Source of the DNA: Sambucus nigra
Lineage: Eukaryota; Streptophyta; Magnoliopsida; Dipsacales; Adoxaceae
NCBI GenBank assembly: GCA_949130495.1
Contig: OX422210.1
Span: 636,268,585 to 636,332,584, forward strand
Reading direction: 5' to 3'
Length of the DNA: 64,000 bases
Position numbers and translations under genes: made by a program. The notes under the pieces were generated by a model. That model saw nothing but the letters and a program-made list of their open reading frames with translations. It ran no database searches and had not been told where the DNA came from. Below are positions 24,028-37,530 of the stretch, in pieces. Every line of letters starts with the position of its first letter. Within the stretch, counting starts at the first letter, position 1.

Positions 24028-24293
24028 GGGTTTAAAACTAGTACTTAATAATAATACTACAATACACTCACTAAATTCGTCTCCCGCAAGAATATAGTGT
24101 TAAAAAGAATACTGTGACCACTCATGTCACAAAACTCACCCCATCTATTCGAGGATAAAACTCATACTTCCACTCTCCTATACACCGGAGGCCCAAACGG
24201 TTCCTGGACATAATATTCTCATCCCACTGAACCAAAACTTCATTATTATTGTCCCTGCTGGGCATCCCACTCCTATCCCCGGACTCACTGTGG

Positions 24294-24335
24294 ACATAAT
24301 CAATTATCGTGGTCCCACTTTCCACACATAAGACA
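24294..24335 (-). pseudogene. gag zinc-knuckle remnant of element A
   Basis: The minus strand reads CLMCGKWDHDN, a stop, then LC, a recognisable CX2CX4HX4C knuckle with a stop inside it. Homologous DNA is seen in D near 33238-33270, where the Cys/His pattern is lost. Confidence 0.65.
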
Positions 24336-25510
24336 CCTCTCTGTGTCAATCCCCTGCCTCTGGACCCAATGGCGATGTCAGGGTTTTCCCTATTGCATAC
24401 TTGGTATTCTTGACCCAAACTGTTACCCTCGTTGTCCATTTGGCTTTGCTAGCCCTATGGGACTCGTTGCTGTCCTTGACGGCCTGGATTAAATCCATCG
24501 TCAATTGGTAGGAATAAAACTGATATAAATCATATAGATGCGTTCCTTTATTGGGTATACGATCTTGCCTTTTGGTCAGATACTCCACATCCCTTGGCTT
24601 CCTTCTCACAGAAGTATTGTATCAAATCAAAAACATACTACCATGATGAATATAGCACCAGTCATCCTAGCCGGAGTTCTCCATCCAAGCTTGTGTATTA
24701 CCTACGAGTCCATTATTCACTCATGTACCACTTCTTGACCTCTGCATCCACCTTGTTGGGTACGAAGTTTACTACATAATTCAACTTTCTCTTATGTCTG
24801 GCCACTGTCCGGCCTTCTGAAGTAAGTACTGAAATCTCCTTTACCTACCGATTTAAACGGTTGAGGTGAAGATTTACGATCAAACCGCACCCTAAATTCC
24901 TTATTATTCATGGTATTTCTCCATGGTTGTGGTGACTGACTCCTACCACTACAATACCTCCCACTGGGCCAAAATTTCATTCAAATTTTAGTCCTGGGTG
25001 TCACCGCACACCACCCCACACAATCATTTTTGGGTCATCTCCTCCCATTGACTTATCACGCTACTCTGCTACTCGAATCCTTATATATGGCCCTTCCACA
25101 CTTTCCCCACCCCTTCCTGTCTACACTGGGTGAGGCTGAAATTGTACCACTGTTATCTACAACAGTGCTTTGGGAGACTATTGCTCTCAGGTGATTATTC
25201 TATCACCATCGGCCTGAACAACAATCAAGGTGACTCCTATCACGATCACCATATCTAGAATACCCCCATGTCTTCTATTGAGCCTCTCCTCCTGCAATCC
25301 TCTTATGGCCCTCGTTGATCGTCCCAAATAATGTTCGGTGTACAAAGCCCAATCGAACTCGTGTATGAATCACATCACTATACTTGATAGCAGGAGAACG
25401 TAAGTTACATACATAGAGGAATACAACAATCCTATCATAAGGCTCTACATCCAAGAACGCTAAGCTGAAACATGAAAAGCTGTATAGATCCTAAGGACTA
25501 AAACCTGATG

Positions 25511-25521
25511 CTCTGATACCA
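25511..25521 (-). other. Primer-binding site of element A
   Basis: The plus strand CTCTGATACCA is the reverse complement of TGGTATCAGAG, two bases from the 5' LTR. Initiator-Met tRNA type, same as C and D. Confidence 0.9.
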
Positions 25522-26854
25522 TCTGCGACACCCCGCCTAATAAACTACCGGGTCATAAGCCCTATTATAACTTAAAACAGGAGTCTCATTTGGTTCATTC
25601 TTAGCATCACTGTCAAAAACTTTTTAAAACTTACTAACCACCTAGTATTCCAAAAGTTGGTGCCAAATTTTATCTTTATTTATCCAAACAAAATAAGTGT
25701 GGAAATAAAAATAATACATCTAATGCTGAAAGAATCAATAATCACATAGATTAATAAAAGTCTTGCCGAATAAATCATCGACAAAAACCAAGAAAAACCA
25801 AACTAACAGAGTAATAAATTCCATACAATCTGAAACGAAGTAACTGAATAAACTGTGAGCAACATGCTCGAGATAGACTGTAATCATACTCTTATACTAG
25901 AAATAGAATGAGAGAAGCGTCTATCCAAATCCTGCATCATCCACATATGCTGCAGCAGCGAATCCCTGGAATGAAATCAAGTCTGGCGTCCCTGCGAATG
26001 GACACCTAAAAGGTTTTGAAAATATTATATAGCAAGGGTAAGAACCCAATTTTTTTTGAAAATATTTAGCAAGTGATTAACATAACATCAATTAAAAATT
26101 CAAGAATGCGCTTCATATTTAAGTTAGTGTCGCACTCTCTTGAGGACATACTTACCCCCCACTATTGTGCACACCTAACGCTTTCTTTATCACCCATCTA
26201 GTCCTCTACCTCGAAACTAGATACTTGATATAACTCTTGTCAACAGCCCCACTCAATCCCGAGTATTTTTAATGCATGATATATAAGTTATTTATCACCT
26301 TAACTTAATTAATCATCTTTCCTTGAAAGTCATATAACATTCCCTAGTTATATAAGTAATACCATTTCCTACATGTATTAAATTACCCGTATATAATTCG
26401 TAATCCCATTATATACGTAAAACCACATTACAACATTCACACATTTGTTGAATATACATATATAACTCATATATAATTAATACAATGCACTTCCTGTATT
26501 TAATCACCCGCATAAAACTATTTATCCCATTATATACATAGAACCATATTACAACATTCACACATATGTTGAACATATATATAGCCCATCCTCTCGAGTA
26601 ATAACTCAATGAATGTATTCTCTAAAGTGCAATCACACTAGGTGTGCTCACATAACCTAGTTACCCCAAGTCGGAATTGCACACCAACTTGGCCCAAAAT
26701 ATAAACGTAGCGGAGGCGGTCATATTCCTTTCCTGAAAGTGAGATGAGCCCCTCACCCATATAACAGACGCTATGACCTAGGCATATACTCGCCCTACTC
26801 CTCAAGCTATGGGATTAACCCACTTTGTAGTAACTTATATTTAATAGCACACAC

Positions 26855-26908
<54 letters not shown>

Positions 26909-27559
26909 CTTGGCATTACCGTGCACAAAAATTCGTAGCACTAGCCTATAATTTTCCCCGAGTCTATAGTCTGACTCTAATTTAATTAATTTACACATTA
27001 ATTAATATAATACTTTCCCGAGTCTATAGTCCGACTCTAATTTAATTAATTTATTACCTTGATGTCACTCAACCCTTACACTCGGGCTCGCTCACTTGGC
27101 CCGTATCTTAATATTTTTTCAAGGTCCTTCACTCATCTACGGACATCTCCAAATAACCTAAATTTATTTCTTCCTAAAGATGTCTGTCTCGAGCACCCTT
27201 TCGTAGAAAAATCATTATAAATTCAAAAAAAATCAGAAAAATACGAGGTCGGCTCCCACGCGATCATGACGATAAGATATACAATCTCATGTTTTACAAT
27301 AACTAAAGGTGTCGATCGATCGACTCCTCAGGTCGATCGATCGATCGACCAGATATCTATCTTCTTCTTCGATTCTGTTTCCACCATTTTTGAAACCTCA
27401 AGCTTTTTAATTCTCTCCCAAACTTTTACCCAGTCAAAATCAACATTAAATTCATGAAATAGTAGGTTCTAAACACCCTAGAAACCTTAAATCATCAATA
27501 AATATACATAAATCTAATGTTTACCAAATTGGGTATTTTTCGGGTTTTATCCCATCGAT

Positions 27560-30500
27560 TGTGACACCCCGCCCAATTAAATATAGGGTGATCAGTCCTC
27601 TACCAATTCAAAATAGGATATTCAGTTGGTTCATTCTTAGCATCACTGTCGAAAAACTTTTTAACATATTAATCACCTAATATAAAATTAAGCTAGGTGT
27701 CAAAACATTCCCAATTTTAGTAAAACCAAGTAAATCCATTTTCATTAAATCTTAAAATATAAACCATTTAACTCCATAACAATGCAAGAATAAATTATAA
27801 AACATCAACATACACAGGAATATAATAAGTACTGAACAAGAATCAAATACTGAACTAAATAAGACTGGGTCAAACTGCCAGTTCAAAACTCCAAACCATA
27901 AACTAAACTGAATACAATATCTCCGATGAAGGAACCAAAAATGGGTGACATATGCCCTAACAAGAAGTCAAGATAAAACTGAATGGAAAGATAGATGCGT
28001 CTACTTCAAGGACCTACAGCTTCCACAACAGCTGTAGCACGTCAAGCAATCCGAATCTCTAAATCTGATATTCCTGTGGCTGAGCACCCGATATAATACA
28101 TATATTTAGAAAAAGAGAGAAGAGGTACAAGAAACGGGTCAGAGGCCGATGTGTAAAAGGACTTAGCAAGTATTTAAAACTGGTTCTTAAAACAAGTCTT
28201 ATACGCATGTTAGTTATCGAACTCTCAAATGAGTTTCTCACCTCTCGTCTATTGTGCACGCCTAACGTACATATAATCCCCCTAGTTATACCTCCCAGTC
28301 TAACTAGTCAGAAATACTAACTATGCTTACTAGTAGTATTCCCGTATCGCCCATACAATACGCTAATCAGATAGTTTATCTCACATACTAAGTTTCATTA
28401 TTCACCGTTTGAATGGTTAATCTTTTATCCACTAAGATTATCTTATTTATCATTTTCATTTTTATTTACTAGTTTCATAAAGTAGAAAGTTAACCAAGTA
28501 CACTCATACATACATATAGTCTCATTATCCCTATATATATACACTAATCCTTCACCCTTAGGTTAAGATCACTTGGTGCAATGTAATGATTATTATTATT
28601 ACCGAGTCTACTAATTTCACACAGTAGCAATATTCACAAGTTCATATATATATATATATATATACTAATCCTGCACCCCTGGGCTAAGACCCATTAGTGC
28701 ACCTATCCAAAATATCCTGCATCCCCGGGTTAGCACCCATTAATGCACCTATCATTAACAATTCAGCACCCCCGAGTTATCACCCATTAGTGCGCATAAC
28801 AATAGAATCTTGCATCCCCGGGTTAGCACCCATTAATGCGCCTATCAATAATAATCCAGCACCCTCGGGTTATCACCCATTAGTGCGCCTAACAATAGTC
28901 ATCCTTGTACCCCCGGGTTATCACCCATTAGTACACTTAACAATATAGTTTCTGCACCCCCGAGTTATCACTCATTAGTGCGCTTAATTATAAGGTTCTT
29001 GCACCCTCGGGTTATCACCCATTAGTGCTCTTAACAATAATATCACATAATAGGCATACACACATCCTATTATAATTTATAGGTATTTCTCCAATCTACA
29101 TACATACTCCTCATGCGTATTTTAACCTCATCACTACATATAGTATAAATATTTAGATTACTATCTCTCTCGTAATCTCCAAGGTACATTCTCTCTATAG
29201 CGAAATAATTAAAGTATTAATTCTCCCATACCTTTCCCGAAATTCTGTCCTATTTGAATTTACCATTTGGCAATTTCTTTCACTCCAATAAACCGCCAAA
29301 CTCAAAAATGGACTTTGAGAAAATCCCCAAAAATTCCCTCTGTTGCTCGAACCAGAAGGGTTGTCGTTTGAACGACTTTCACGTGTCGTTCGAGCGACTT
29401 CGCGATAGATGCCATCTCGCTCGAACGACTTCACGCGAGATCGCGCGAGATGTCACTGTTCGTCTTCTTTCCCAGAATTCTGCATTTTTCCACCATTTAT
29501 GAACCTATAAACCTCTAAGATTCAACACCCAATGCCTCATCATCAATACCCATCAACCCTAACAGGCTATAAATCATTCCTAACCTCCTAGGATTATTAA
29601 TTCGTCATAAATCATCATAATTATATAAAATCCCCAAATCAATTCATATGAACCCTAGTTTCCAAATTTTCAATTACAGAACCTAATCAACCCAGATTCG
29701 TTCATCAATATATAATCCAATTTCGTGATTAATCCTCTACATACATGAAGGAATTTCATCCACTAATTAAACCAATCCTTAATCATAATTTAGATCTCCA
29801 ATTTTCACCCAATTCGTATGTAAATCATGATTAATTTCACCTACACTAACATGAGCACGATTATTGCTAAAATAAAGCAAGTAATAAACACTTGCCTCGA
29901 ATATGATGGTCTAATCCGTTGGTGATGTTGGTACATACGCGTTTCTCTCTTCTCGATCTACGCGTTGGTGGTCTCGATTGTGCAAGGTGGTGTTATCTTG
30001 GCCCTTTTATCTTGGAGTTTGGTCCTCCCTCACACCCTCTATGGACGTTCTTTACTTCCTGTGTCTCCCAACCCTAAAAGACTTTTCTTTTCTGATAAAA
30101 TAATTCCCAATTTTCGTCCATTAATTAAACTCAAAAATACAATTCACCATAATGCCCTCTTGGGATGCCGGTTAGGCCTAAAATCGCCCCGGGACCCAAA
30201 CTAAACACCCGGGTATACTATTTTGACTATCTCGGCCCTTTCGGACTCAACGACGCACTCGAAATTACCATACGAGTTAATAAAGATAAATTCTTTTTTT
30301 ATTCTATTCAATTAGTCCCGACACGACTCACATGCGTGTCAGACTTAAATTACCAAACTATCGTATTTCTCACTTTTGGCAATTTATCAAATTTCATAAT
30401 TCCATATTACATATCACACAGTAATATTCAATAATTCTCCACAATAAGTATTAACCCTTGTCACGCTAGTTAATAATTATTTCAATCCGGATTAATAAAA

Positions 30501-30619
30501 ATTAATTTCTCGCATTTTTAATTTAATTAATCCAACAACAATAATTAATCGCATACTTATTCCCATAATAATAATTAATCACATAATTATTTAAATCATC
30601 AAAAATACGGGGTGTTACA
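27560..30619 (-). repeat. 3' LTR of element D
   Basis: 3060 bp, starting TGTGACACCCC and ending GGGGTGTTACA on the plus strand. It contains the tandem array 28670-29035 and a CG-rich palindromic cluster (TCGTTCGAGCGACTT, CTCGCTCGAACGACTT, CGCGAGATCGCGCGAG) at 29345-29455. Confidence 0.9.
28670..29035. repeat. Tandem repeat (about 50-bp unit) in D 3' LTR
   Basis: About seven or eight imperfect units, each containing CACCCCCGGGTTATCACCCA followed by TTAGTGCGCCTAACAATA. The copy in the other LTR is at 35578-35945 with slightly different unit sequences. Confidence 0.85.
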
Positions 30620-33600
30620 TACTTCCCCCCTTACAACGGAATTTCATCCCGAAATTCGAAAAAAGTATACCAGGTACAGACAACGCTGTAAAAATATTGC
30701 GCATCGCATCCCGACGCTCATAGGTAAGCTACTCCGTACCACCCATATAGTACGCTATCAAATACCCTTAATAATGAACACTTCACATGTGTTTGCTTTA
30801 AACTCTAGGTTACCCTATCATATAGGCTCTTGCCCAAGCCTTACAGTTTAAGTTTCACTACTTACTATATTTTAGATATTCACTATCTAGTCTTCTACTA
30901 TTTGCACCTTAGTAGATTTATCCTCCTTTCAGATACATACGACTTCATCTCGTGTCATTCATACAAGTAAATTTCTTGTGCAATATATATTTCACACACA
31001 ATATATACGATAATATCGACCCTTCTCCGACATTTGAAATCATAACTGATCCCCCACCTTTAACTCTCAAGTAGGACAATAACAAAGTTTACTATGCCAT
31101 ACTTCTACTGGCACTCTACCCGAACGTGAACTTATAGGAGTTATTTGGACACAAACTCCACTAGTGGAAGGTACTGCCTCCCGTCTTCTCCCAATATCTC
31201 AGGGTCCACATAAAATTTTCTCTCCCGTATCCGATTAGACCGCTTGTCCTGCCCATCCCTCTGTGGGTATTAGGCCGTACTCAATCGCATCTTAGTGTCT
31301 ATAATCTTACTATCTCTGCAACATGAGAAGATCCTTGTGGATACTCTTCCATTCTCTAGTGGAAGAAGCCCCTACTGGTTTTGAATTGTCCGCCATTTTT
31401 CTAACAGTCAGCTGACCCACTGCAAGACTAACTTTGAAGGCTACTCTACATTAAACTCATTACCACTGTTATTTGTATCCTGATACATTTTATACTCTCT
31501 TGAATGTACTTCTAATCGTGCTACGTGTGACTTTGTCGTATCGTGTGACACAAGTCTCTTTTCCCGCTCCAAAAATCTCAGTTCATTTTGAAACGTAAGT
31601 CTCTAACAAATCTTACGGAGTAATCTTTGGCTTACCCGACTACATGTTATCGAATTCACAAGATAATCATAATCCACCATTTAATTCAATCACCCAGGGA
31701 GCCCATACACCCCATGCCTCGCGCACCATTATACAAAGGGCATAAAATTTTCTTACCTCAATTCTTGCACACTCGGTATGCTGATGTGGTAGGGGTACAC
31801 TCAACCACCCCACTAGTCAAAACTTAATCAATCCTTCAATGGTATCATTGCTCTATTCAGAATGATACTGAGACTAGGCGACTCTGTTGGCCTTAAGTCA
31901 TAAAAGAATTACCAACTCTCAATTATATTCCTTTATAGGTATAATAACCCACATACAAAACTTATGTACTATCGACCAAACTTTTCTCCAACTCCCGACA
32001 TTCGCTACTTTCATGCGTGGAATGTCTCGCAAAGAGAAATACAAATAAGGAACCCCCCCCCCCCCCGATACATTACTATCTAACCTAGTCGGTTGCCGAG
32101 GTTCATAAGGCCTTCAGTACATACTATGTACTTTCCCACAATCTATGTATTGTGACATAAAAGTTTACTCGTCCACTCTCATGTCCCTAAAAATGTAACA
32201 TAAAGCATGGCGCCCTCACTATCCCAAGTACTTGGCGCTATAAATATATAACGAGCTATATTTCACCGCTTGATAAGAACACAATGTATTCTAACTCTTA
32301 ACAGACAAATAAATTCCTATGCTCGGGAATCACATATAATTAGACACTATACTCGCTGAGGTCTATAATACCATGAAAGTTTCATATATACTCATATCTG
32401 GGCCCAACCCTATTTCAGGTGGCGCCGCACAAAACTAAGATCACTCCTCCCTGAGTATCCAGCACGACAGTCATAACACTACATTTTTACTATCGTTTAA
32501 CCATACGGTAATTAATCACTACATATTACCATAATAAACTCTACTAAAGCTGACTCAATGCAGTAGTAAATTATAACAACAAAACATATTCTTAGGACCC
32601 ACCCAGTTCACTCACGGGCAATCATCAAAATGTCCTACTAACAACGAGAAATACGTTTGTAACAAGACTGTTAAAACTAACGTTCCCAGTAAACTCAACC
32701 CGCATGTAAAGTTTAGGGTTTCTAATTTACATAAAATTTGTGGCACACCCATGTCACTAGAATCTATCCTTTACTCACAAGGAAGAAGCAAAACCTCGTC
32801 AGTCTCGCCAAATCACAGGGTCTCAGCACGTGGCTTCCATCACAACCCATGAACATCTGCAATCGTCATACATCCTAGGATTTCATCCTATAGTTGTCCT
32901 CTCTCATCATGGACAATTTATTCCATTATGTGAGTTTCGTGACCATTATTGAAACGTTGTCCCAAACTCTCTAGGCCTCAATTATAGCTTTATATCTCGG
33001 GACCCAAAGACCCTAACAAACTATATGCTACTATTAACGAGGACTCTACTGGTCCAGCCAATACCCATCACTCTCGGATTATAAATTTCTTGGGCCTAAT
33101 TCTCTTGACCCTAAATTCCTTCGCTGGAAGTATCACTCCTCCACTTGTTATGCCTAGCTGGCACAATTTACCATTTCTAATCTTTTCGATCTCACTTATC
33201 AATTTTTGGACACCTTCAACACATGTAGCTCTACTTTCTTCACATAAGGAAACCTTCACGAACCATTTCCCCGTCACTGGTCCCACTGACCATTTTGAAA
33301 CTTCCTTCTCTCGGACTGAGTAGTCTTAACTTACTGGCTACGCGGGCCTTTCGGAACTATGGTTGGCCTCCGCGGCCCGGACTGACTTCATCGTCTCTTT
33401 ATAGGAAGTTAATCAATCAAAATCACCTAAATGAGTTCCCTATTGGGCACACTCTCAGGTGGTGTTTCACTAACACCGTTATGTTCAGTCCTGCCCTTCA
33501 AACGAATTCTCGAACCCTCTTTGCTCACTTCTTCTGGTAAGACTGTAATCACTAATAACCGTATAACTTTGAGACATCAACATTACTCATCCTAGCTGGA

Positions 33601-34442
33601 TTTCTCATCCATGCTTGTATTCTACTCATGGGTCCTTTATCAATTATGGACCCTTTGGATAATTTATACCCCTCTGCTAGGTACGAAGTTCATTAGGACT
33701 TTTAAAATTTCCCTCACGATCAGTTTCTATCTTACCCATTGTACTAAACATCAAAATTCCACTCGCATTTTGTTACCACATCGAATGGAAGACCTCACGG
33801 TCAAATCGTACCCAAATTTCTCTCTAAATTTCAAACACACTTCTTCATGTATGGTGATTGTCTCTAATCACTACATGATGCTCCTAAGAGCTATAGCTTT
33901 TAACTCCAAATTTAATTATGAGTGTCATCACACCCCACTCTACACCATTTCGTTTGGATTTTCTACTTCCGCTGGTCTGTTACATTTTCTTATTTTCTTC
34001 TCCACATTTTCACTGATGGGTTTTCAAAAGAGTCCCTCTGATTTCCCCTTTATCGACTATGCTAGGTGGTCCTGAAATCACTCCACTGTTATCTATGACT
34101 GTGTCCTGGGAACCCACAGTTCCCAAGTGACGATTTTACTATCTCTGGCTTAAGTAATCCTCATGGTGATTTTTATCCCGATTGCTCTATTGTCTTCTGT
34201 TGAGCTTCATCTCCCGCAGTTTTTCTTACGGCCCTCGCTGGTCGTCCTAAAATGTTCGGTGTTCAAATCACACATAATTTCGTATAATAAGTCACATCCA
34301 TTATAATTCGTAGTAGGAGAACGTAAGTCGCATACGTAAGGGAACACAGCAATCCTATCATAAGGCTCTACATCAAAGAACAATGCGCTGAAACGTAATA
34401 ACAGATCCTAAGGACACTAGAACCTGATACTCTGATACCACC
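30620..34442 (-). mobile_element. Internal region of element D (non-coding)
   Basis: No intact ORF. Near the PPT the minus strand still reads a TYERRDAMR scrap of the pol C-terminus. The region matches the internal region of A in length (3.82 against 3.86 kb) and in scattered blocks, such as CCACTGTTATCTA near 34083 and TGTTCGGTGT near 34255. It has a C-run of 14 at 32053-32066. Plus-strand ORFs in this stretch (for example 33611-34075) show no recognisable domain and are probably chance. Confidence 0.75.
34430..34440 (-). other. Primer-binding site of element D
   Basis: Plus-strand CTCTGATACCA, two bases from the 5' LTR; same tRNA primer type as A and C. Confidence 0.9.
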
Positions 34443-37400
34443 TGTGACACCCCGCCCAATTAAATATAGGGTGATCAGTCCTCTACCAATTCAAAACAGG
34501 ATATTCGGTTGGTTCATTCTTAGCATCACTGTCGAAAAACTTTTTAACATATTAATCACCTAATATAAATTAAGCTAGGTGTCAAAACATTCCCAATTTT
34601 AGTAAAACCAAGTAAATCCATTTTCATTAAATCTTAAAATATAAACCATTTAACTCCATAACAATCCAAGAACAAATTATAAACCATCAACATACATAGG
34701 AATATAATAAATACTGAACAAGAATCAAATACTGAACTAAATAAGACTGGGTCAAACTCCCAGTTCAAAACTCCAAACCATAAACTAAACTGAATACAAT
34801 ATCTCCAATGAAGGAACCAAAAGTGGGCGACATATGCCCTAACAAGAAGTCTAGATGAAACTTGATGGAAAGATATATGCGTCTACTAAAAGGACCTACA
34901 GCTTCCACAACAGCTATAGCACGTCAAGCAATCCGAATCTCTAAATATGATATTCCTGTGGCTGAGCACCTGATATAATACATATATATAGCAAAAGAGA
35001 GAAGAGGTACAAGAAATGGGTCAGAGCCCGATGTGTAAAAAGACTTAGCAAGTATTTAAAACTGGTTCTTAAAATAAGTCTTATACGCATGTTAGTTATC
35101 GAACTCTCACATGAGTTTCTCACCTCTCGTCTATTGTGCACGCCTAACGTACATCTAATCCCCCCTAGTTATACCTCCCAGTCTAACTAGTCAGAAATAC
35201 TAACTATGGTTACTAGTAGTATTCCCGTATTGCCCATACAATACGCTAATCAGATAGTTTATCTCACATACTAAGTTTCATTATTCACCGTTTGAATGGT
35301 TAATCTTTTATCCACTAAGATTATTTTATTTCTCATTTCCATTTTTATCTACTAGTTTCACAAAGTAGAAAGTTAACCAAGTACACTCATACATACATAT
35401 AGTCTCATCATCCCTATATATATACACTAATCCTGCACCCTTAGGTTATCACTTGGTGCAATGTAATGATTATTATTATTACCAAGTCTACTAATTTCAC
35501 ACAGTAGCAATATTCATAAGTCCATATATATATATATAGTCACATCATCCCTATACATACATATATATATATATATATATCCTACACCCCCGGGCTAAGA
35601 CCCATTAGTGCACCTATCCAGAACATCCTGCATCCCCGGGTCAGCACCCATTAATGCACCTATCGTTAACAATTCAGCACCCCAGGGTTATCACCCATTA
35701 GTGCGCCTAACAATATAATCTTGCATCCCCGGGTTAGCACCCATTAATGCATCTATCAATAATAATCCAGCACCCCCGGGTTATCACCCATTAGTGCGCC
35801 TAACAATAGTCATCCATGTACCCCCGGGTTATCACCCATTCGTACACTTATCAATAGAGTTTCTGCACCCCCGAGTTATCACTCATTAATGCGCTTAATT
35901 ATATGGTTCTTGCACCCTCGGGTTATCACCCATTAGTGCTCTTAATAATAATACCACATAATAGGCATACACACATCCTATTATAATTTATAGGTATTTC
36001 TCTAACCTACATGCATACTCCTCATGCGTATTTTTACCTCATCACTACATATAGTATAAATATTTAGATTACTATCTCTCTCGTAATCTCCAAGGTACAT
36101 TCTCTCTATAGCGTAATAATTAAAGTATTAATTCTCCCATACCTTTCCCGAAATTCTGTCCTATTTGAATTTACCATTTGGCAATTTCTTTCACTCCAAT
36201 AAACCGGCAAACTCAAAAATGGACTTTGAGAAAATCCCCAAAAATTCCCTCTGTTGCTCGAACCAGAAGGGTTGTCGTTTGAACGACTTTCACGTGTCGT
36301 TCGAGCGACTTCGTGCTAGATGCCATCTCGCTCGAACGACTTCGCGCGAGATCGCGCGAGATGTCACTGTTCGTCTTCTTTCCCAGAATTCTGCATTTTT
36401 CCACCATTTATGAACCTATAAACCTCTAAGATTCAACACCCAATGCCTCATCATCAATACCCATCAACCCTAACAGGCTATAAATCATTCCTAACCTCCT
36501 AGGATTATTAATTCGTCATAAATCATCATAATTATATAAAATCCCGAAATCAATTCATATGAACCCTAGTTTCCAAATTTTCAATTACAAAACCTAATCA
36601 ACCCAGATTCGTTCATCAATATATAATCCAATTTCGTGATTAATCCTCTACATTCATGAAGGAATTTCATCCACTAATTAAACCAATCTTTAATCATAAT
36701 TTAGATCTCCAATTTTCACCCAATTCGTATGTAAATCATGATTAATTTCGCCTACACTAACATGAGCATGATTATTGCTAAAAGAAAGCAAGTAATAAAC
36801 ACTTGCCTCGAATATGACGGCCTAATCCGTTGGTGATGTTGGTACATAAGCGTTCCTCTCTTCTCGATCTACGCATTGGTGGTCTCGGTTGTGCAAGGTG
36901 GTGTTATCTTGGCCCTTTTCTCTTAGAGTTTGGTTCTCCCTCACACCCTCTATGGTCGTTCTTTCCTTATTGTGTCTCCCAACCCTAAAAGACTTTTCTT
37001 TTCTGATAAAATAATTCCCAATTTTCGTCCATTAATTAAACTCAAAAATATAATTCACCATAATGCCCTCTCGGGACTTCGGTTAGGCCTAAAATCGCCC
37101 TGAGACCCAAACTAAACACCCGGGTATACTATTTTGACTATCTCGGCCCTTTTGGACTCAACAGCGCACTCGAAATGACCATACCAGTGAATAAAAATAA
37201 ATTCTCTTTTTATTCTATTCAATTAGTCCCGACATGACTCACATGCGTGTCAGACTTAAATTACCAAACTGTCGTATTTCTCACTTTCGACAATTTATCA
37301 AATTTCATAATTCCATATTACATATTACACAGTAATATTCAATAATTCTCCACAATAAGTATTAACCCTTGTCACGCTAGTTAATAATTATTTCAATCCG

Positions 37401-37530
37401 GATTAATAAAATTTAATTTCTCGTATTTTTAATTTAATTAATCCAACAACAATAATTAATCGCATACTTATTCCCATAATAATAATTAATCACATAATTA
37501 TTTAAATCGTCAAAAATACGGGGTGTTACA
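34443..37530 (-). repeat. 5' LTR of element D
   Basis: 3088 bp, partner of 27560-30619. It includes (TA)n runs near 35525 and 35563, the tandem array 35578-35945 and the CG-rich palindromic cluster 36255-36365. Confidence 0.9.

Larger units (their letters stand above)
21501..24041 (+). mobile_element. Non-autonomous Helitron
   Basis: Starts TCTCTATATACTATAAAATG at 21501 after a host A. Ends AAAACTAG at 24041 before a host T, the A/T insertion site typical of Helitrons. The 3' end has the classic hairpin CGCGC-ATC-GCGCG (24015-24027) about 11 bp before CTAG. There is no target duplication and no terminal inverted repeat. It is 2.54 kb and lacks any Rep/helicase coding sequence, so it must depend on an autonomous helper. 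It contains a very AT-rich repetitive core (21700-22910) and a (TA)n run at 23645-23687. It is inserted in the internal region of A. Confidence 0.88.
19121..25523 (-). mobile_element. Internal region of element A (decayed, with Helitron)
   Basis: Begins on the right with the PBS (25511-25521) and ends on the left with the PPT (19121-19134, reading a purine run on the minus strand). Without the Helitron it is about 3.86 kb. Only scraps of coding sequence remain: a gag zinc knuckle (24294-24335) and the pol C-terminus (about 19150-19380). The rest (19400-21500 and 24340-25500) has no readable gene. It is collinear in part with the internal region of D; for example ATAGGGTGTATGGGC, read on the minus strand near 20604-20620, recurs near 31688-31705 and on the plus strand of Z at 45480. 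Confidence 0.75.
27560..37530 (-). mobile_element. Non-autonomous gypsy element D, minus strand
   Basis: 3' LTR 27560-30619, internal 30620-34442, 5' LTR 34443-37530. TSD TCGAT (27555-27559) / CCGAT (37531-37535); the sister A LTR near 7555 reads CCGAT, so the left copy has mutated once. The PBS is the reverse complement of TGGTATCAGAG at 34430-34440, and the PPT is at 30620-30634. LTRs differ by about 3-4% over the first 0.5 kb by eye. The 3.82-kb internal region has no intact gene, only faint pol-end homology, yet the element clearly transposed. Its proteins must have come from elsewhere. Confidence 0.9.

Noticed and set aside
28670..29035. Regular repeats resembling a CRISPR array
   Set aside because: Units are contiguous tandem repeats without unique spacers, inside a plant LTR and present in both LTRs.
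33611..34075. 154-codon plus-strand ORF in element D
   Set aside because: It is antisense to the element, not conserved in the collinear part of A, and has no recognisable motif.
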